The notes under the pieces: generated by a model
Told to the model about the DNA's origin: nothing
What the model saw: the letters and a program-made list of their open reading frames with translations, nothing else
Database searches by the model: none
Source of the DNA: CAWAVN01 sp963844315
GTDB taxonomy: Bacteria; Planctomycetota; Planctomycetia; Planctomycetales; Planctomycetaceae
Reading direction: 5' to 3'
DNA: 64,000 nt
Assembly (NCBI GenBank): GCA_963844315.1
Contig: CAWJOC010000010.1
Span: 1 to 64,000 of the forward strand
In this document: positions 10,024-19,001 of the stretch, one piece after another
Numbering within the stretch: the stretch's first letter is position 1
How the letters are laid out: each line of letters opens with the position of its first letter
Made by a program: the position numbers and the translations under genes

Positions 10024-10360
10024 TAGCCCGAAGCGCCACTTTTGAAGTTGCGCTTCGCGGGTTTTCCGCCCCGAAGGGGCCAAACAAATCAGCCCAGGGC
10101 AACGCCCTGGGTTGAGGGAAACCCCAGAATTGGAAAGCCCTGAAAGGGCGGAACAAGATTTCGAAGACGTTGTTTCGCCCTTTCAGGGCTTTTGCGTTGT
10201 CATGGCTCCCGTAACCCAGGGCGGCGCTCGTGGCGAAGCGCCACTTCGCTCTGCCCTGGGCTGATTTGTTTGGCCCCTTCGGGGCGAATTTCTGCAAATC
10301 TCTCAACTTCAAAAAGTGCCAGCGAGGGAAAACGTTGTCCCTCGCTGGCGCTTCGGGCTA
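10024..10360. repeat. Large nested palindrome, family A copy 2 (inverted)
   Basis: It shares with copy 1 the tagcccgaagcg ends, gccccgaaggggc blocks, cagcccagggc / gccctgggctg pair and gccctgaaagggcgg / ccctttcagggc pair. The block gtggcgaagcgccac lies in the right arm here but in the left arm in copies 1 and 3, so this copy is in the opposite orientation. Its right end contains an added hairpin, ccagcgaggg ... ccctcgctgg, identical in content to the solo hairpin at 32042-32102, which shows a modular build. It lies between the kinase gene and accD; a single accacgaaacacacgaa arm is at 9962-9978. Confidence 0.85.
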
Positions 10361-10415
10361 GTTTTGTCGAGTGTGGGGAGACGCTCCTCACCAGCTTAAG
10401 GCTAACCGCCCATCC

Positions 10416-11270
10416 CTACTGCCCGCAATAGTCGATGATCCGGGCGAGTTCGCTGCGGAGGTTGGCCCGGTGGATGATGCGGTCCACGAAGCCATGGGCC
10501 AGGAGGAATTCGCTGGTTTGAAAGCCCGGCGGCAATTCGATCTTCACCGTGGCCTTGATCACGCGCGGGCCGGCGAACCCGATGAGGGCCTTCGGCTCGG
10601 CGATGATGATGTCGCCCAAGCTCGCGAAGCTCGCGGCCACGCCGCCCATGGTCGGGTTGGTCATGACGGAGATGAAAAGGCCCCCGACTTCATGGAAGCG
10701 GGCCAGGGCCGCGGAGACCTTGCCCATTTGCATCAGCGATAAGATGCCTTCGTGCATCCTGGCCCCGCCGCCGGAACCGCTGACGATCACCAAGGGCAGT
10801 TTGCGCTTGGTAGCGTTCTCGATGGCTCTGGTGAGCTTCTCGCCCACAACCGATCCCATGCTGCCCATGATGAACGCCGAATCGGTCGTTCCAAACACCA
10901 AGGGACGGCCACGCATGTAGCCCCGGCCCACGATGCAGGCTTCCCTCAGCCCCGTGCGGGCCTGCTCTTCGATCAGGCGGTCTTTGTACGGTTTTTTGTC
11001 GGTGAATTCCAAGGGGTCCAAGGGGGACAGATCCGCGAACCATTCCTCGAAACTGTCTTCGTCCAGAAGCTGCTGGATCCGCGTTTGCGAGGACACATAG
11101 AAATGGTGGTCGCATTCCGGGCACACCCCCAAATGCTGCTCGACGTGCTTTCTGAAGACCGTGGCTTCGCAGCCCGGGCAGCGAATCCAAAGCCCTTCGG
11201 GAACCCCGCGCTTGGGCTGCTTCGCCGAGCCGGTCCAGGTGTCGGAATTTGAGGGGGAACCGCTGCTCAC
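10416..11270 (-). CDS. accD: Acetyl-CoA carboxylase carboxyltransferase subunit beta
   Basis: A 284-residue protein matching the usual AccD length. An N-terminal four-cysteine zinc ribbon is visible (Cys31, Cys34, Cys50, Cys53), followed by the crotonase-like carboxyltransferase domain with DPLEFTDKKPYKDR, SGSGGGARMHEG and ISVMTNPTMGGVAASFA. With AccA it transfers the carboxyl group from carboxybiotin to acetyl-CoA, giving malonyl-CoA for fatty acid synthesis. The GTG start at 11270 overlaps by four bases the stop of the upstream histidine-phosphatase-like gene, implying translational coupling. accA is not in the window. Confidence 0.96.
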   Translation of the reverse strand: MSSGSPSNSDTWTGSAKQPKRGVPEGLWIRCPGCEATVFRKHVEQHLGVCPECDHHFYVSSQTRIQQLLDEDSFEEWFADLSPLDPLEFTDKKPYKDRLIEEQARTGLREACIVGRGYMRGRPLVFGTTDSAFIMGSMGSVVGEKLTRAIENATKRKLPLVIVSGSGGGARMHEGILSLMQMGKVSAALARFHEVGGLFISVMTNPTMGGVAASFASLGDIIIAEPKALIGFAGPRVIKATVKIELPPGFQTSEFLLAHGFVDRIIHRANLRSELARIIDYCGQ

Positions 11271-11962
11271 TCGCCGCTCCCTTCCTCGGCAGGTTTTCCG
11301 TTCGGCTTGCCGTTGGCTCCATTGGACGAGGAGGAAAACGGTGAGACCTTTTCGATGATCGTGCTCTCAGTCACGGGCCGATTGAGGGGCGATTCCGAAA
11401 GGGTCGTCCCGCAGAGGAAGAATTGCACGCGAGGCTGGTCGGAACAGCAGGTGCACGGTTCGGGCAACTCGCTTTTTTGCTCGCTGACGACCCAGCCGAT
11501 CAACGTCGCCAAGGGTTCCGAAGCGACAATCGCGAAGCACTCGCGTTTCCGGAGGGGCTTTCGGAGGACCTTGCTGATCCGCTCGATGGCGTCGCTCGCC
11601 AGTTCGCCTTCGGGCGGGCAGATCATCTCTGGCGATTCCCGCCACTGCTTAAAAACGCGGGGATATTTGTGTTTCACGTCTTCGATTTGCAAGCCTTCCC
11701 AAAGCCCCTGGTCCAAATTTCGCAGGTTCTCGGAAAGGTGCACTTTGACGTCGAGGGCTTCGCCGATCGCCTCCGCCGTGCTTAAAGACGGCTCGCTCGG
11801 ATCGGCGTAAATGATTTCGAGGGGGGTATTGGCCAACTGCTCCACCACCTGGGCGATTTGTTTTTCGCCTTGGGAGTTGATGGGGATTTCCAAAGAGCCT
11901 TTGATGCGGTTCTGCTCATCGAAATCCGTGCAGCCGGAGCGAATAAGCACGACTTCGGGCAT
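11267..11962 (-). CDS. Histidine-phosphatase-fold protein lacking catalytic histidines
   Basis: A 231-residue protein with the overall pattern of the phosphoglycerate mutase / histidine phosphatase family: an N-terminal strand, SLEIPINSQGEKQI, a YADPSEPSLSTAEAI segment and LDQGLWEGL. The phosphate-accepting RHG motif reads VLIRSGCT, so the histidine is serine. The second catalytic histidine region reads IVASEPLATLIG instead of a VSHGG-type motif. It is therefore probably an inactive or repurposed member. A Cys-rich spot (EPCTCCSD) and a low-complexity tail follow. The stop overlaps the accD start (ATGA-type overlap), so a role connected with fatty acid synthesis is possible but unproved. Confidence 0.75.
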   Translation of the reverse strand: MPEVVLIRSGCTDFDEQNRIKGSLEIPINSQGEKQIAQVVEQLANTPLEIIYADPSEPSLSTAEAIGEALDVKVHLSENLRNLDQGLWEGLQIEDVKHKYPRVFKQWRESPEMICPPEGELASDAIERISKVLRKPLRKRECFAIVASEPLATLIGWVVSEQKSELPEPCTCCSDQPRVQFFLCGTTLSESPLNRPVTESTIIEKVSPFSSSSNGANGKPNGKPAEEGSGE

Positions 11963-11995
11963 CGGAATTGTACTCGTAAAAAGGAATGGGTATTT

Positions 11996-12131
11996 TGTCC
12001 CCTCTCCCCTGGAAGGAGAGGGTTAGGGAGATGAGTGTTTTAATCAACATCCAACTTTGATCGTCCGGGCACCGCCCGAAGGGTGGTCCATCCGGCCTTC
12101 GGCCACCTTCTCCCCCAGGGGAGAAGGGACA
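11996..12131. repeat. Family B repeat pair (gtcccctctcccct / ccaccttctccccc)
   Basis: Two blocks: a ctctcccctggaaggagag hairpin with gggttaggg tail at 11996-12035, and ccggccttcggccaccttctcccccaggggagaaggg at about 12090-12130, itself containing ggccttcggcc and ctcccccaggggag palindromes. Other copies are at 22845, 56578, 62424 and 63949. They are intergenic here and show no coding content. Confidence 0.8.
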
Positions 12132-12209
12132 TTGCTAACGCTCTAGCAGCGATAAAATGGTATAACTTATAAGATCACGCTTTGGGCGGCCTGACGTTCC
12201 TCGGAATGG

Positions 12210-12901
12210 TCAAATGCCGAGGGAAGCGGATTCGGTCAAATGTTTCATGGCGGACGAGTAATCGTCCCGGTCAAACAGGGCGCTGCCGACGACGAACAGT
12301 TTCGCGCCGGCTTTCGCGGTTTGGGCAATCGTGTCCGGCCCGATTCCTCCATCCACCGACAGCAGGGTGCCGGGGGAAACCAAGGTTTTGAGTTCTGCGA
12401 GTTTTTCTAGCGCGATGGGCAGGAATTTTTGCCCGCCGAATCCCGGTTCGACGCTCATCACCAGCACCAGGTCGCATTCGGGAAGGGCCGAGCGGATGGC
12501 GCTCACGGGGGTTTTGGGATTGATGGCCAATCCCGCCACCCGATCCGCCGCCCGAATTTTCTTGAGCAGTTTCGCCGAATCGGGAACGGCTTCGTGGTGA
12601 ATGGTCAGGCAATCGCAACCGGCACTCACAAAGTCCGTCAGATACCGCTCGGGATCGCTCATCATCAGGTGGGCATCGAAAATCACGTCCGTCGTGGGGC
12701 GCACCGCAGCGATCACCGGGGCGCCGTATGACAGATTTGGCACGAAATGCCCATCCATCACGTCCCAATGCACCAGAATGGCCCCGGCGGATTTCAAAGC
12801 ACCACTTCCTCGGAAAGATGCCCAAAATCGCATTTGAGCATCGAGGGCGCGATCACCGGGCCGGAGCGACTCAATCGGGCTAGGACATCCTGTCGGCTCA
12901 T
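12210..12901 (-). CDS. rpe: Ribulose-phosphate 3-epimerase (one frameshift)
   Basis: A TIM-barrel enzyme interconverting ribulose-5-phosphate and xylulose-5-phosphate in the pentose phosphate or Calvin pathway. The start is ATG at 12901, giving MSRQDVLARLSRSG and IAPSMLKCDFGHLSEEV. The frame changes near 12800 and continues LKSAGAILVHWDVMDGHFVPNLSYG. Also visible are DAHLMMSDPERY, the metal-ligand region LTIHHEA, INPKTP, VLVMSVEPGFGGQKF and LLSVDGGI. Without correcting the frame the N-terminus would be nonsense, so one base is probably missing in the assembly. Corrected length is about 230 residues, normal for the family. Confidence 0.9.
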
Positions 12902-13089
12902 CGTCCCGCAAACTCAGTAAGGTGAATCAAAGCGGTACTCTAACGGGATCTCTAAGGAATTGTTGCGAACGGCCAACCTCTGGCAATCCGGGTTTTCCCC
13001 TCTGACCCTAAAGCGGTAATTCTGACGAGTTTGGCTCGCGAAGTCTAGTGGAAACCCCTCAGGGATATAAACACTTGTTAATTAAAGCA

Positions 13090-13130
13090 AAACCGGCCAA
13101 GGACTCCGCTTGGAAACCCTGGGCCGGCTT
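13090..13130 (-). terminator. Rho-independent terminator of gap
   Basis: Read on the minus strand, a 13-pair GC-rich stem with one mismatch (AAGCCGGCC... / ...GGCCGGTTT) is followed by TTTTGCTTT. It lies just downstream of the gap stop codon. Confidence 0.75.
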
Positions 13131-13142
13131 TGTAGGCTTTTT

Positions 13143-14165
13143 CTAAAGGGCGGCCATTTGCTTAATGAGGTCCGCCGTGCGGTTCGAGTAGCCGTATTCG
13201 TTGTCGTACCAGCCCAGAACTTTGATCATGTTGCCTTCTATTTTGAGCGTCCAGGGGGCGTCGAAGATGCAACTATGGGGATTGCCCACGATGTCGCTGG
13301 AGACGATGGGGTCGGTGTTATACTGCAAAATGCCTTTCAGGGAACTTTCGGAGGCGGCTTTCATCGCCTGATTGATCTGATCCACGGAGACATCCTTGGA
13401 CAAGACCGCCACCAAGTCGGTAATGCTCCCGGCAGGCACGGGAACCCGCAGCGAAATGCCCGTCAGCTTTTTGTTGAGGGCGGGCAAAACCTCCCCGACC
13501 GCTTTGGCGGCGCCGGTAGTCGTCGGGATGATGTTCACCGCCGCGGCGCGGGCGCGGTGCGGGTCATCGTGGATCTGGTCCGCGATTCTCTGATCGTTTG
13601 TGTAGGCATGCACCGTGGTCATCAGGCCATGTTCGATGCCAAAGTTTTCGTGCAGCACCTTGCACATTGGAGCCAGACAGTTGGTGGTGCAACTGGCGTT
13701 GGAGACGCATTTGTGCTCCGAAGTCAGCAAATGGTCATTCACGCCGCGGACCACCGTCAAATCCGGCTTGTCCTTGGCGGGAGCGGAGATGACCACTTTT
13801 TTCGCCCCAGCTTTCAGGTGGCTATCGTAGCCGGGTTTCGCATCCGTGGCCCGTTTGGTGAAGAACCCCGTGGATTCTAGGGCCACTTCGACGCCCATGT
13901 CTTTCCAGGGCAGGTTGCCGGGGTCTTTTTCCTTGCAGACTTTGACTTTCTTGCCGTTGACAATCAGGGCATCTCCTTCGGCTTCGACCGTGCCGTTGAA
14001 CCGGCCTTGGACACTGTCGTATTTGAGCAGCATGGCGAGCGCTTTGGGGTCGCTCAAGTCGTTGACGGCGACGATCTCAAATTCATCAGGCCGGGCCGCC
14101 ATCGCCCGAAACGTGATGCGGCCGATCCGCCCAAAACCGTTGATTCCTACTTTGACCTTAGCCAC
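13143..14165 (-). CDS. gap: Glyceraldehyde-3-phosphate dehydrogenase, type I
   Basis: A 340-residue glycolytic enzyme oxidising and phosphorylating glyceraldehyde-3-phosphate with NAD+. The N-terminal Rossmann motif is VGINGFGRIGR; the catalytic cysteine is in SNASCTTNCLAP (Cys159); TTVHAYTNDQ and the C-terminal WYDNEYGYSNR are intact. It appears monocistronic, with its own terminator downstream (13090-13130). The neighbouring rpe is also central carbon metabolism but is separated by about 240 bases and the terminator. No frameshift is seen. Confidence 0.98.
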   Translation of the reverse strand: MAKVKVGINGFGRIGRITFRAMAARPDEFEIVAVNDLSDPKALAMLLKYDSVQGRFNGTVEAEGDALIVNGKKVKVCKEKDPGNLPWKDMGVEVALESTGFFTKRATDAKPGYDSHLKAGAKKVVISAPAKDKPDLTVVRGVNDHLLTSEHKCVSNASCTTNCLAPMCKVLHENFGIEHGLMTTVHAYTNDQRIADQIHDDPHRARAAAVNIIPTTTGAAKAVGEVLPALNKKLTGISLRVPVPAGSITDLVAVLSKDVSVDQINQAMKAASESSLKGILQYNTDPIVSSDIVGNPHSCIFDAPWTLKIEGNMIKVLGWYDNEYGYSNRTADLIKQMAAL

Positions 14166-14373
14166 AGCGTATCTCCTTCAGGTGGAATTGTGTCGAAACC
14201 AAGAGCGAAGAGTTCTTGGATCAAATCCGAAAAATCTTCACAAGGCCCCAACGTCAACAGCCGGGCGAAACAACCAACCTTGGGGCGCATCCTCATCCGG
14301 AGGATCAATTGCGCGGATTGTAGTTCCCAAGAAAGCCGATCACAAGCCTGCCGATTGTCGTCTTACCATCGGT

Positions 14374-14451
14374 GTGGCACGCCCTGAGGCTTTGCGAAGG
14401 GCGTGGCAACCGTGAGAACCACGCCCTTCGCAAAGCCTCAGGGCGTGCCAC
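14374..14451. repeat. Perfect palindrome, family C (gtggcacgccctgag)
   Basis: Two perfect 33-base arms (14374-14406 and 14419-14451) around a 12-base loop. A half copy is at 4506-4537 and a degenerate one at 18717-18796. It lies in the 330-base gap upstream of gap. Nothing else recognisable is in the gap. Confidence 0.85.
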
Positions 14452-14496
14452 CCACCCGTTCGTTCGCGGAGCGAACGACGACAATGGGCTTTGGAA

Positions 14497-15645
14497 TCAC
14501 TTGCTCGGCGACCAACCTGTTTGCGTGGCGTTGTGAACTTTGGGGCTTTGCCCGCCTAAAAATTTCTGGATGCGGGTTTCCGCGTCTTTGACTGAGGAAA
14601 GGGAATCGTAAATCGCGATCTCCAACCGGGCTTCGTAATTCTCGTTGGGTTTCAACGAAATCACCCGGCCTTGCTCCCGTTCAAAGGTTTTGAAGTTCGG
14701 CAGGTTCGTCGCGGGTTCTAGGCCGGTGACATAACCATCGGCTTCGGCGGCGGTGTTCTTCCAGAGGGTGAAGTGCGGAAGTTGATCCAGCGAGAAACTC
14801 AGGCCCATGCCCCGATCTCCTTTGGCATTTCGCAGCAGGACTTCGGTTTCATTCTTTGCAGAAGCGGCGAGCTTCAAGAAATACACCTGCTCGGCATAGC
14901 CGGGTTCGGGTACGGAATAGGTGTTCCAATGCCCCACGCCCTCCACCGCCCGGCCATCGCGAGGAATGACTTCGAGCGCCGGGGCGACAATCTGCCCGCC
15001 GGCTTCCAAGAAGGGTTTGCCGATGTTGGTGTGATACAAGAGTTCCAACTCCGCCGATTGCCCGCCGAGATTGGTGATCGTATCCACAATTGTCAGCCGA
15101 TGGGAACCGGGTGAGGTTTCCAGGCGGGACGTGAGCCGCAAGCAGGAACCGAACATCGAGGTTTCATCCACCACGCCTGTCACGGAAAGCAAACCGTCTC
15201 CGGTGGTATCTGTTGCGATCTCCACCCGATGAGCAAGCCGATTGGCAATTCGGCCATGCAGCGTGATCGGCGTTTTATCGACATCCTCGCCCGGCGGACC
15301 ATTGAAGCCTAGCCCGCACCGGCACAGCCATTCGTTAAATCCATTGAGCCAACCCAGGCCGTTTCGGTCATTCAAATTCACGAACGCGGGATTGACCACC
15401 GGCCGCACCGGCGAATCCCAACCCAAAGGGATGCCGCGAAAAGATCCCTTCCAAATCCCCATCCCGCGCGTCGGGACGATGGAAACGGAAAGCGCCCCGT
15501 TATCGAGCACGATCAAATCCACCCCGTCGGACAATCCGCCATTGAGCCGTTGGTGCTGGATCGACCAGTTCTCCCCAGAGAGCCGGGCGTTGGTCTGAAA
15601 AGTTTGTTCGTGGACATCAAACACAAGCAGAGTTTGTTGGCTCAT
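14497..15645 (-). CDS. DUF4432 family aldose-1-epimerase-like protein
   Basis: About 382 residues from the ATG at 15645 (MSQQTLLVFDV); an earlier in-frame ATG at 15696 would add 17 residues that overlap the upstream gene and look unrelated. The beta-sandwich pattern of the galactose mutarotase superfamily is suggested by IVPTRGMGIWKGSFRGI, TLHGRIANR, ELELLYHTNIG and DGYVTGLEPATNLPN. Members bind and may epimerise sugars, but DUF4432 has no firmly assigned reaction that I know of. The stop of the upstream TonB-like gene is 47 bases away on the same strand, so the two are probably co-transcribed. Confidence 0.8.
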   Translation of the reverse strand: MSQQTLLVFDVHEQTFQTNARLSGENWSIQHQRLNGGLSDGVDLIVLDNGALSVSIVPTRGMGIWKGSFRGIPLGWDSPVRPVVNPAFVNLNDRNGLGWLNGFNEWLCRCGLGFNGPPGEDVDKTPITLHGRIANRLAHRVEIATDTTGDGLLSVTGVVDETSMFGSCLRLTSRLETSPGSHRLTIVDTITNLGGQSAELELLYHTNIGKPFLEAGGQIVAPALEVIPRDGRAVEGVGHWNTYSVPEPGYAEQVYFLKLAASAKNETEVLLRNAKGDRGMGLSFSLDQLPHFTLWKNTAAEADGYVTGLEPATNLPNFKTFEREQGRVISLKPNENYEARLEIAIYDSLSSVKDAETRIQKFLGGQSPKVHNATQTGWSPSK

Positions 15646-15692
15646 CGCGGACTGTTCCCGAATCCCATGGGTTGCGTCGGAATTCCTCGACC

Positions 15693-16754
15693 TCAAAACA
15701 CAATCTCGATGACTTGTTTTTCCTTGAGGATTTTGGATTCCACGGTGATCACGTCCTTCACCAATTGGGACGCGCCGGGCACGATGCAGGCTTGGACTTG
15801 GACCGAGTTTTCGTTGATGGGCAAATAGCCGGGTTCCGTGGGGCCGCCGAAGTAGTTTTTGTAGCCGTCGGTTCCCAGGATGTTCCCCGCCATATCGCTT
15901 CGTGGGTAGCGCTTCACGCGGTCATTCAGTTTCACTCGGATCATGATGACGTACTGCTGGCCGGGAGCAGGATCTTCGGGGACGGTCCAGACGGTGAAGC
16001 TGCCCTTGGTCACCGCTTGCTTGGGAATCTGAATGTCCAACCCGCCGCCCGGCTTATCGAGCAGCGAACTGGCGATTGTGCCAATGCCGATGTCCGGCGC
16101 GGACAAGGGGGCCGGGTCAAACTCCGGGTTTTTCACCTGCGGCACGAAATCCTCGATTGGCTCGACGATTTCCACATCCTGAATGGCGGCCACATCGGCC
16201 TCAGGGCTTTCTTCGAGAGTCGTGATGAGATCTTCTTGCCTGGGAGTCGCGAGCACTAACAGCGACAGCACCAACAATAAGACCACATGCACCAGGACCG
16301 AAATGCCAAAGCCCGCGCCGCCCTCGCCTTGAATCCAACGGACCACCTGCTCTTGCCAGGGCAGATCTTCTTCCGGTTGCGTATTGACGACCAGTGCCCG
16401 CTTCCCGCCGTGAGCGGGAAGGCTCTGGGGCTTCGCGGAACGATTCGGGACCGGCGGAACGGGTTTTTTGGGGGCTTCGCTTTGAACGGCCTTTTTGGGG
16501 CTGGGAAGCCACGCCGGACGCTGCCCCGCATCGGGACTGGGTTTGGAACTTTCTTCGATCTCGACGAAAAACGGCTCCGCCGAGGTGGAAGTGCTGGAAA
16601 AACCGGGGAAATACGCGGGTTGTCCCGTGGCGTCGCGATCGTGGATGGACATGGGCTTTGGTTTTCCTTCCGGATATGAGGTGATCGAACCCAGGAGTTT
16701 GGCCCGCGGATATTCACCCCGAAACAAGCCGATTGGCTTATTTTCCTCACTCAT
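15693..16754 (-). CDS. Single-pass membrane protein, TonB-like layout
   Basis: About 353 residues from the second Met of the MMSEENKP start at 16754. A Pro/Lys/Ser-rich cytoplasmic region of about 150 residues is followed by one membrane helix near residues 153-172 (GFGISVLVHVVLLLVLSLLV), then an acidic stretch (EESPEADVAAIQDVEIVEP) and an outer domain with a GSFTVWTVPEDPAPGQQY section. The helix with its histidine and the acidic/proline linker resemble energy-transducing TonB-type proteins, but no TonB C-terminal domain is recognisable. The function is unknown. It precedes the DUF4432 gene on the same strand. Confidence 0.7.
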   Translation of the reverse strand: MSEENKPIGLFRGEYPRAKLLGSITSYPEGKPKPMSIHDRDATGQPAYFPGFSSTSTSAEPFFVEIEESSKPSPDAGQRPAWLPSPKKAVQSEAPKKPVPPVPNRSAKPQSLPAHGGKRALVVNTQPEEDLPWQEQVVRWIQGEGGAGFGISVLVHVVLLLVLSLLVLATPRQEDLITTLEESPEADVAAIQDVEIVEPIEDFVPQVKNPEFDPAPLSAPDIGIGTIASSLLDKPGGGLDIQIPKQAVTKGSFTVWTVPEDPAPGQQYVIMIRVKLNDRVKRYPRSDMAGNILGTDGYKNYFGGPTEPGYLPINENSVQVQACIVPGASQLVKDVITVESKILKEKQVIEIVF

Positions 16755-16890
16755 CATCGTACATCCCAAATCCCCCATCGCCTACTGCTTTTGTGCAAAA
16801 TTCTTGCCGAGCAATTTCGCGCGGAGAATTCGGCCTTGGCAAAGGCGGGGAATTATTCCCCTTCGACCGTCAGGGACGGCGGCTTCGATT

Positions 16891-18619
16891 TTAGAGGGAA
16901 ATCCCCAGGGCCGCACTTTCCGGGTCGTCCGGGTTGAGCGGAAGAATCCGGTCGTTCGGTGGGGATGTTCCCTTCCGTGGTTCCTCGAAAGACAACTCCA
17001 CCGCTTGATCGAGCCGATAGCGATGCCTTGCTCTTTCGGACAAGATGTCCAATTCAATTTGCCAAGAAAGCCCTTCCGTGCCGAAGAGGTCGTCCACCAT
17101 GTTTCTGGCCCGCTGGCGGCGAAGTTCCGTGGGCAGATTCCGCCAGATTTCCCCGGCGATTTGTTTGCCCTCTTCGCGAAACATAGGATTCTCCTTTAAC
17201 TCCTTAATCACGGCTTCAAAGGCCCATAAGAGTTCGCCTTGGTCTTGATAGTGCGAAATCAGGTCGCGGTTGGGAATCAGCGTCAAATGCCAGGCCCTTT
17301 TGTCCAAATCGAGTTCTTCATCCAGGATCCGTAATGCCTCCGAGCGTTCTCCACCGGGTTCCAATTCCTCCCAAATGGTCTTGGCGAATTCCGCCTCCTC
17401 GGGAAGCCGGACATTTTCCGAAAAGGACATCCCCGGCGGGGAAAGGCCGTTAAGGTGCTGCATTAGGGCGAGCCAGGCTTTCAGAGGCTGGGCCTCGTCC
17501 ATGTGGAATTGCACCGATTGCGCGGGCGAGAGCAACCGCTGATGCCAATCGAAGGGCTGCTCGGAAAGCTGCCGCTCGACTTCCCGCCAAGCGTCCCGGC
17601 GGTCTTCCTTTCGTCCGAAAGGCCGCCCAGATTCGCTGGCTGAGCAGCTCCGTCTCCGCCAGGTTGGGATTCTCTTTGAATCCCCGCACCAAGGTCCGCC
17701 AGGCGTCCCCTGTGCTTTGGGTTTGGAATTCCAACTCCGCAAGCTCCAACCAGAGGGCCTCTAAACTGGGATCAAGCTCCAACGCCTTTTCGTAGTGGGA
17801 TTGTTTTTCGGTCCCATTGTCCGTCGTCTCCGCCAGCCACCAGTGATAGCGGGCGTTTTCCGCCGGGTGGATTAAGCTTTGATATGTGGACCACAAGACC
17901 GCATGGGCCAAGGCAATGGCGACGATCAGAATTCGCCTGGGGATTATTGGAGCCGACAACACCAAGCCCCACAGAAGTCCGTAAGGCCACCCCGCCAGAT
18001 GGGCCAGGTTGTCCAAGCCGATGGAAAGGCCAATCGTTGAAACGGCCAAACTGCCCAAGCCCACGGCGATGCCGATGAGAATCGCCCCTTCCCCAAAGCG
18101 GTTGGCCAGTTCGGGATCGTTTCGCCGGAGCATGAGCAGGCAGCCGAACAGGGCGAAGACCACTCCGGACAAACCCATTGCCGGGTCGTTCCCTACGAAC
18201 CATCCGGGCACGGAATCCCCGCCCAGCCAACGCGGGACCGTCGTGACGAAAATCGCCCCTAACAGGAACAGACCATAAACCGCCTTTGGCAGTTGGGGTT
18301 CCAAACATCCGCCCAAATACAAAAGGGCCAAACTGACAAGCCCCAGATGCCACCAACCCGCATGGTGCAGCCCGCCCAACGGGACACGCCACCACTCGCC
18401 GGCCCATAAATCGAACGGGCCAGAAAGCTCCGGATGCTCGGCGGATTGCTGGATTTGAAGGAGTCCCCACTGGCGAAACGCGGCGCCACGGTCATGTTCC
18501 GGCGTGACGTTCAACCTTACCGCAACATAGAGCGCGATCACCGCCGCGACCACCAAAAGCGTGATCGGCCGGGCAGACCAGAACTGACGAAACCACGAAT
18601 CGGAAACCGTTTGCGACAT
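16891..18619 (-). CDS. Rhomboid-family membrane protein with TPR-like C-terminus (one frameshift)
   Basis: The N-terminal ~250 residues have about six hydrophobic helices with rhomboid signatures: GGLHHAGWWHLG, catalytic-serine motif GLSGVVFALFG and the histidine motif LAHLAGWPYGLLWG. A soluble region follows, beginning with TPR-like sequence (YEKALELDPSLEALWLELAELEF). The frame changes at about 17618-17620 (a TTT/AAA run); coding then continues through KEDRRDAWREVERQL to 16891. Corrected length is about 575 residues. The architecture parallels the rhomboid at 4646-5817 although sequence similarity is low. Substrates are unknown. Confidence 0.82.
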
Positions 18620-18716
18620 GGTGACTTTTCAAGAACGGGTAACAAAAACTCGGTGCCCTATGTTGTCGGGTGGCCATTGCCATCGTCAACACCGCGCGGA
18701 AATTCATCGCACGAGT

Positions 18717-18796
18717 GTGTGGTACGCCCAGACCAACGGGAAGGGCGTGGTTTCGATGCTCGCCACGCCCTTCGCAAAGCCTCAGGACGTGCCACC
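18717..18796. repeat. Degenerate family C palindrome
   Basis: The right arm ccacgcccttcgcaaagcctc...gccaccc is nearly intact, whereas the left arm keeps only gaagggcgtgg and a diverged gtgtggtacgccc. It lies in the 380-base divergent gap between the second rhomboid and asnB. I see no gene in that gap. Confidence 0.7.
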
Positions 18797-19001
18797 CAAG
18801 CGGCTTGCTGGCCGAACTTTAACCGGAATCCAAAATTCCTCCGATCGCCAAAAAATCGGATCGCGGACCAAGTGCGATTGCTCTGGCCGGTAGGCTTGGC
18901 TCGACCCGTTTAACAGGCCGTTGGGACTTCCCGATGACTTGGATCCGGCGGCTCCGCCGATACGAAGGCAAGGACGATTTGCTCTTTGAAGGAATCGGGG
19001 C

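Noticed and set aside
8951..10045. Plus-strand open frame of 364 codons
   Set aside because: It is antisense to the Ser/Thr kinase, whose catalytic motifs are intact on the minus strand.
14403..14591. Short frames across the family C palindrome
   Set aside because: They are made of repeat sequence read in all directions and have no start signal or homologous pattern.
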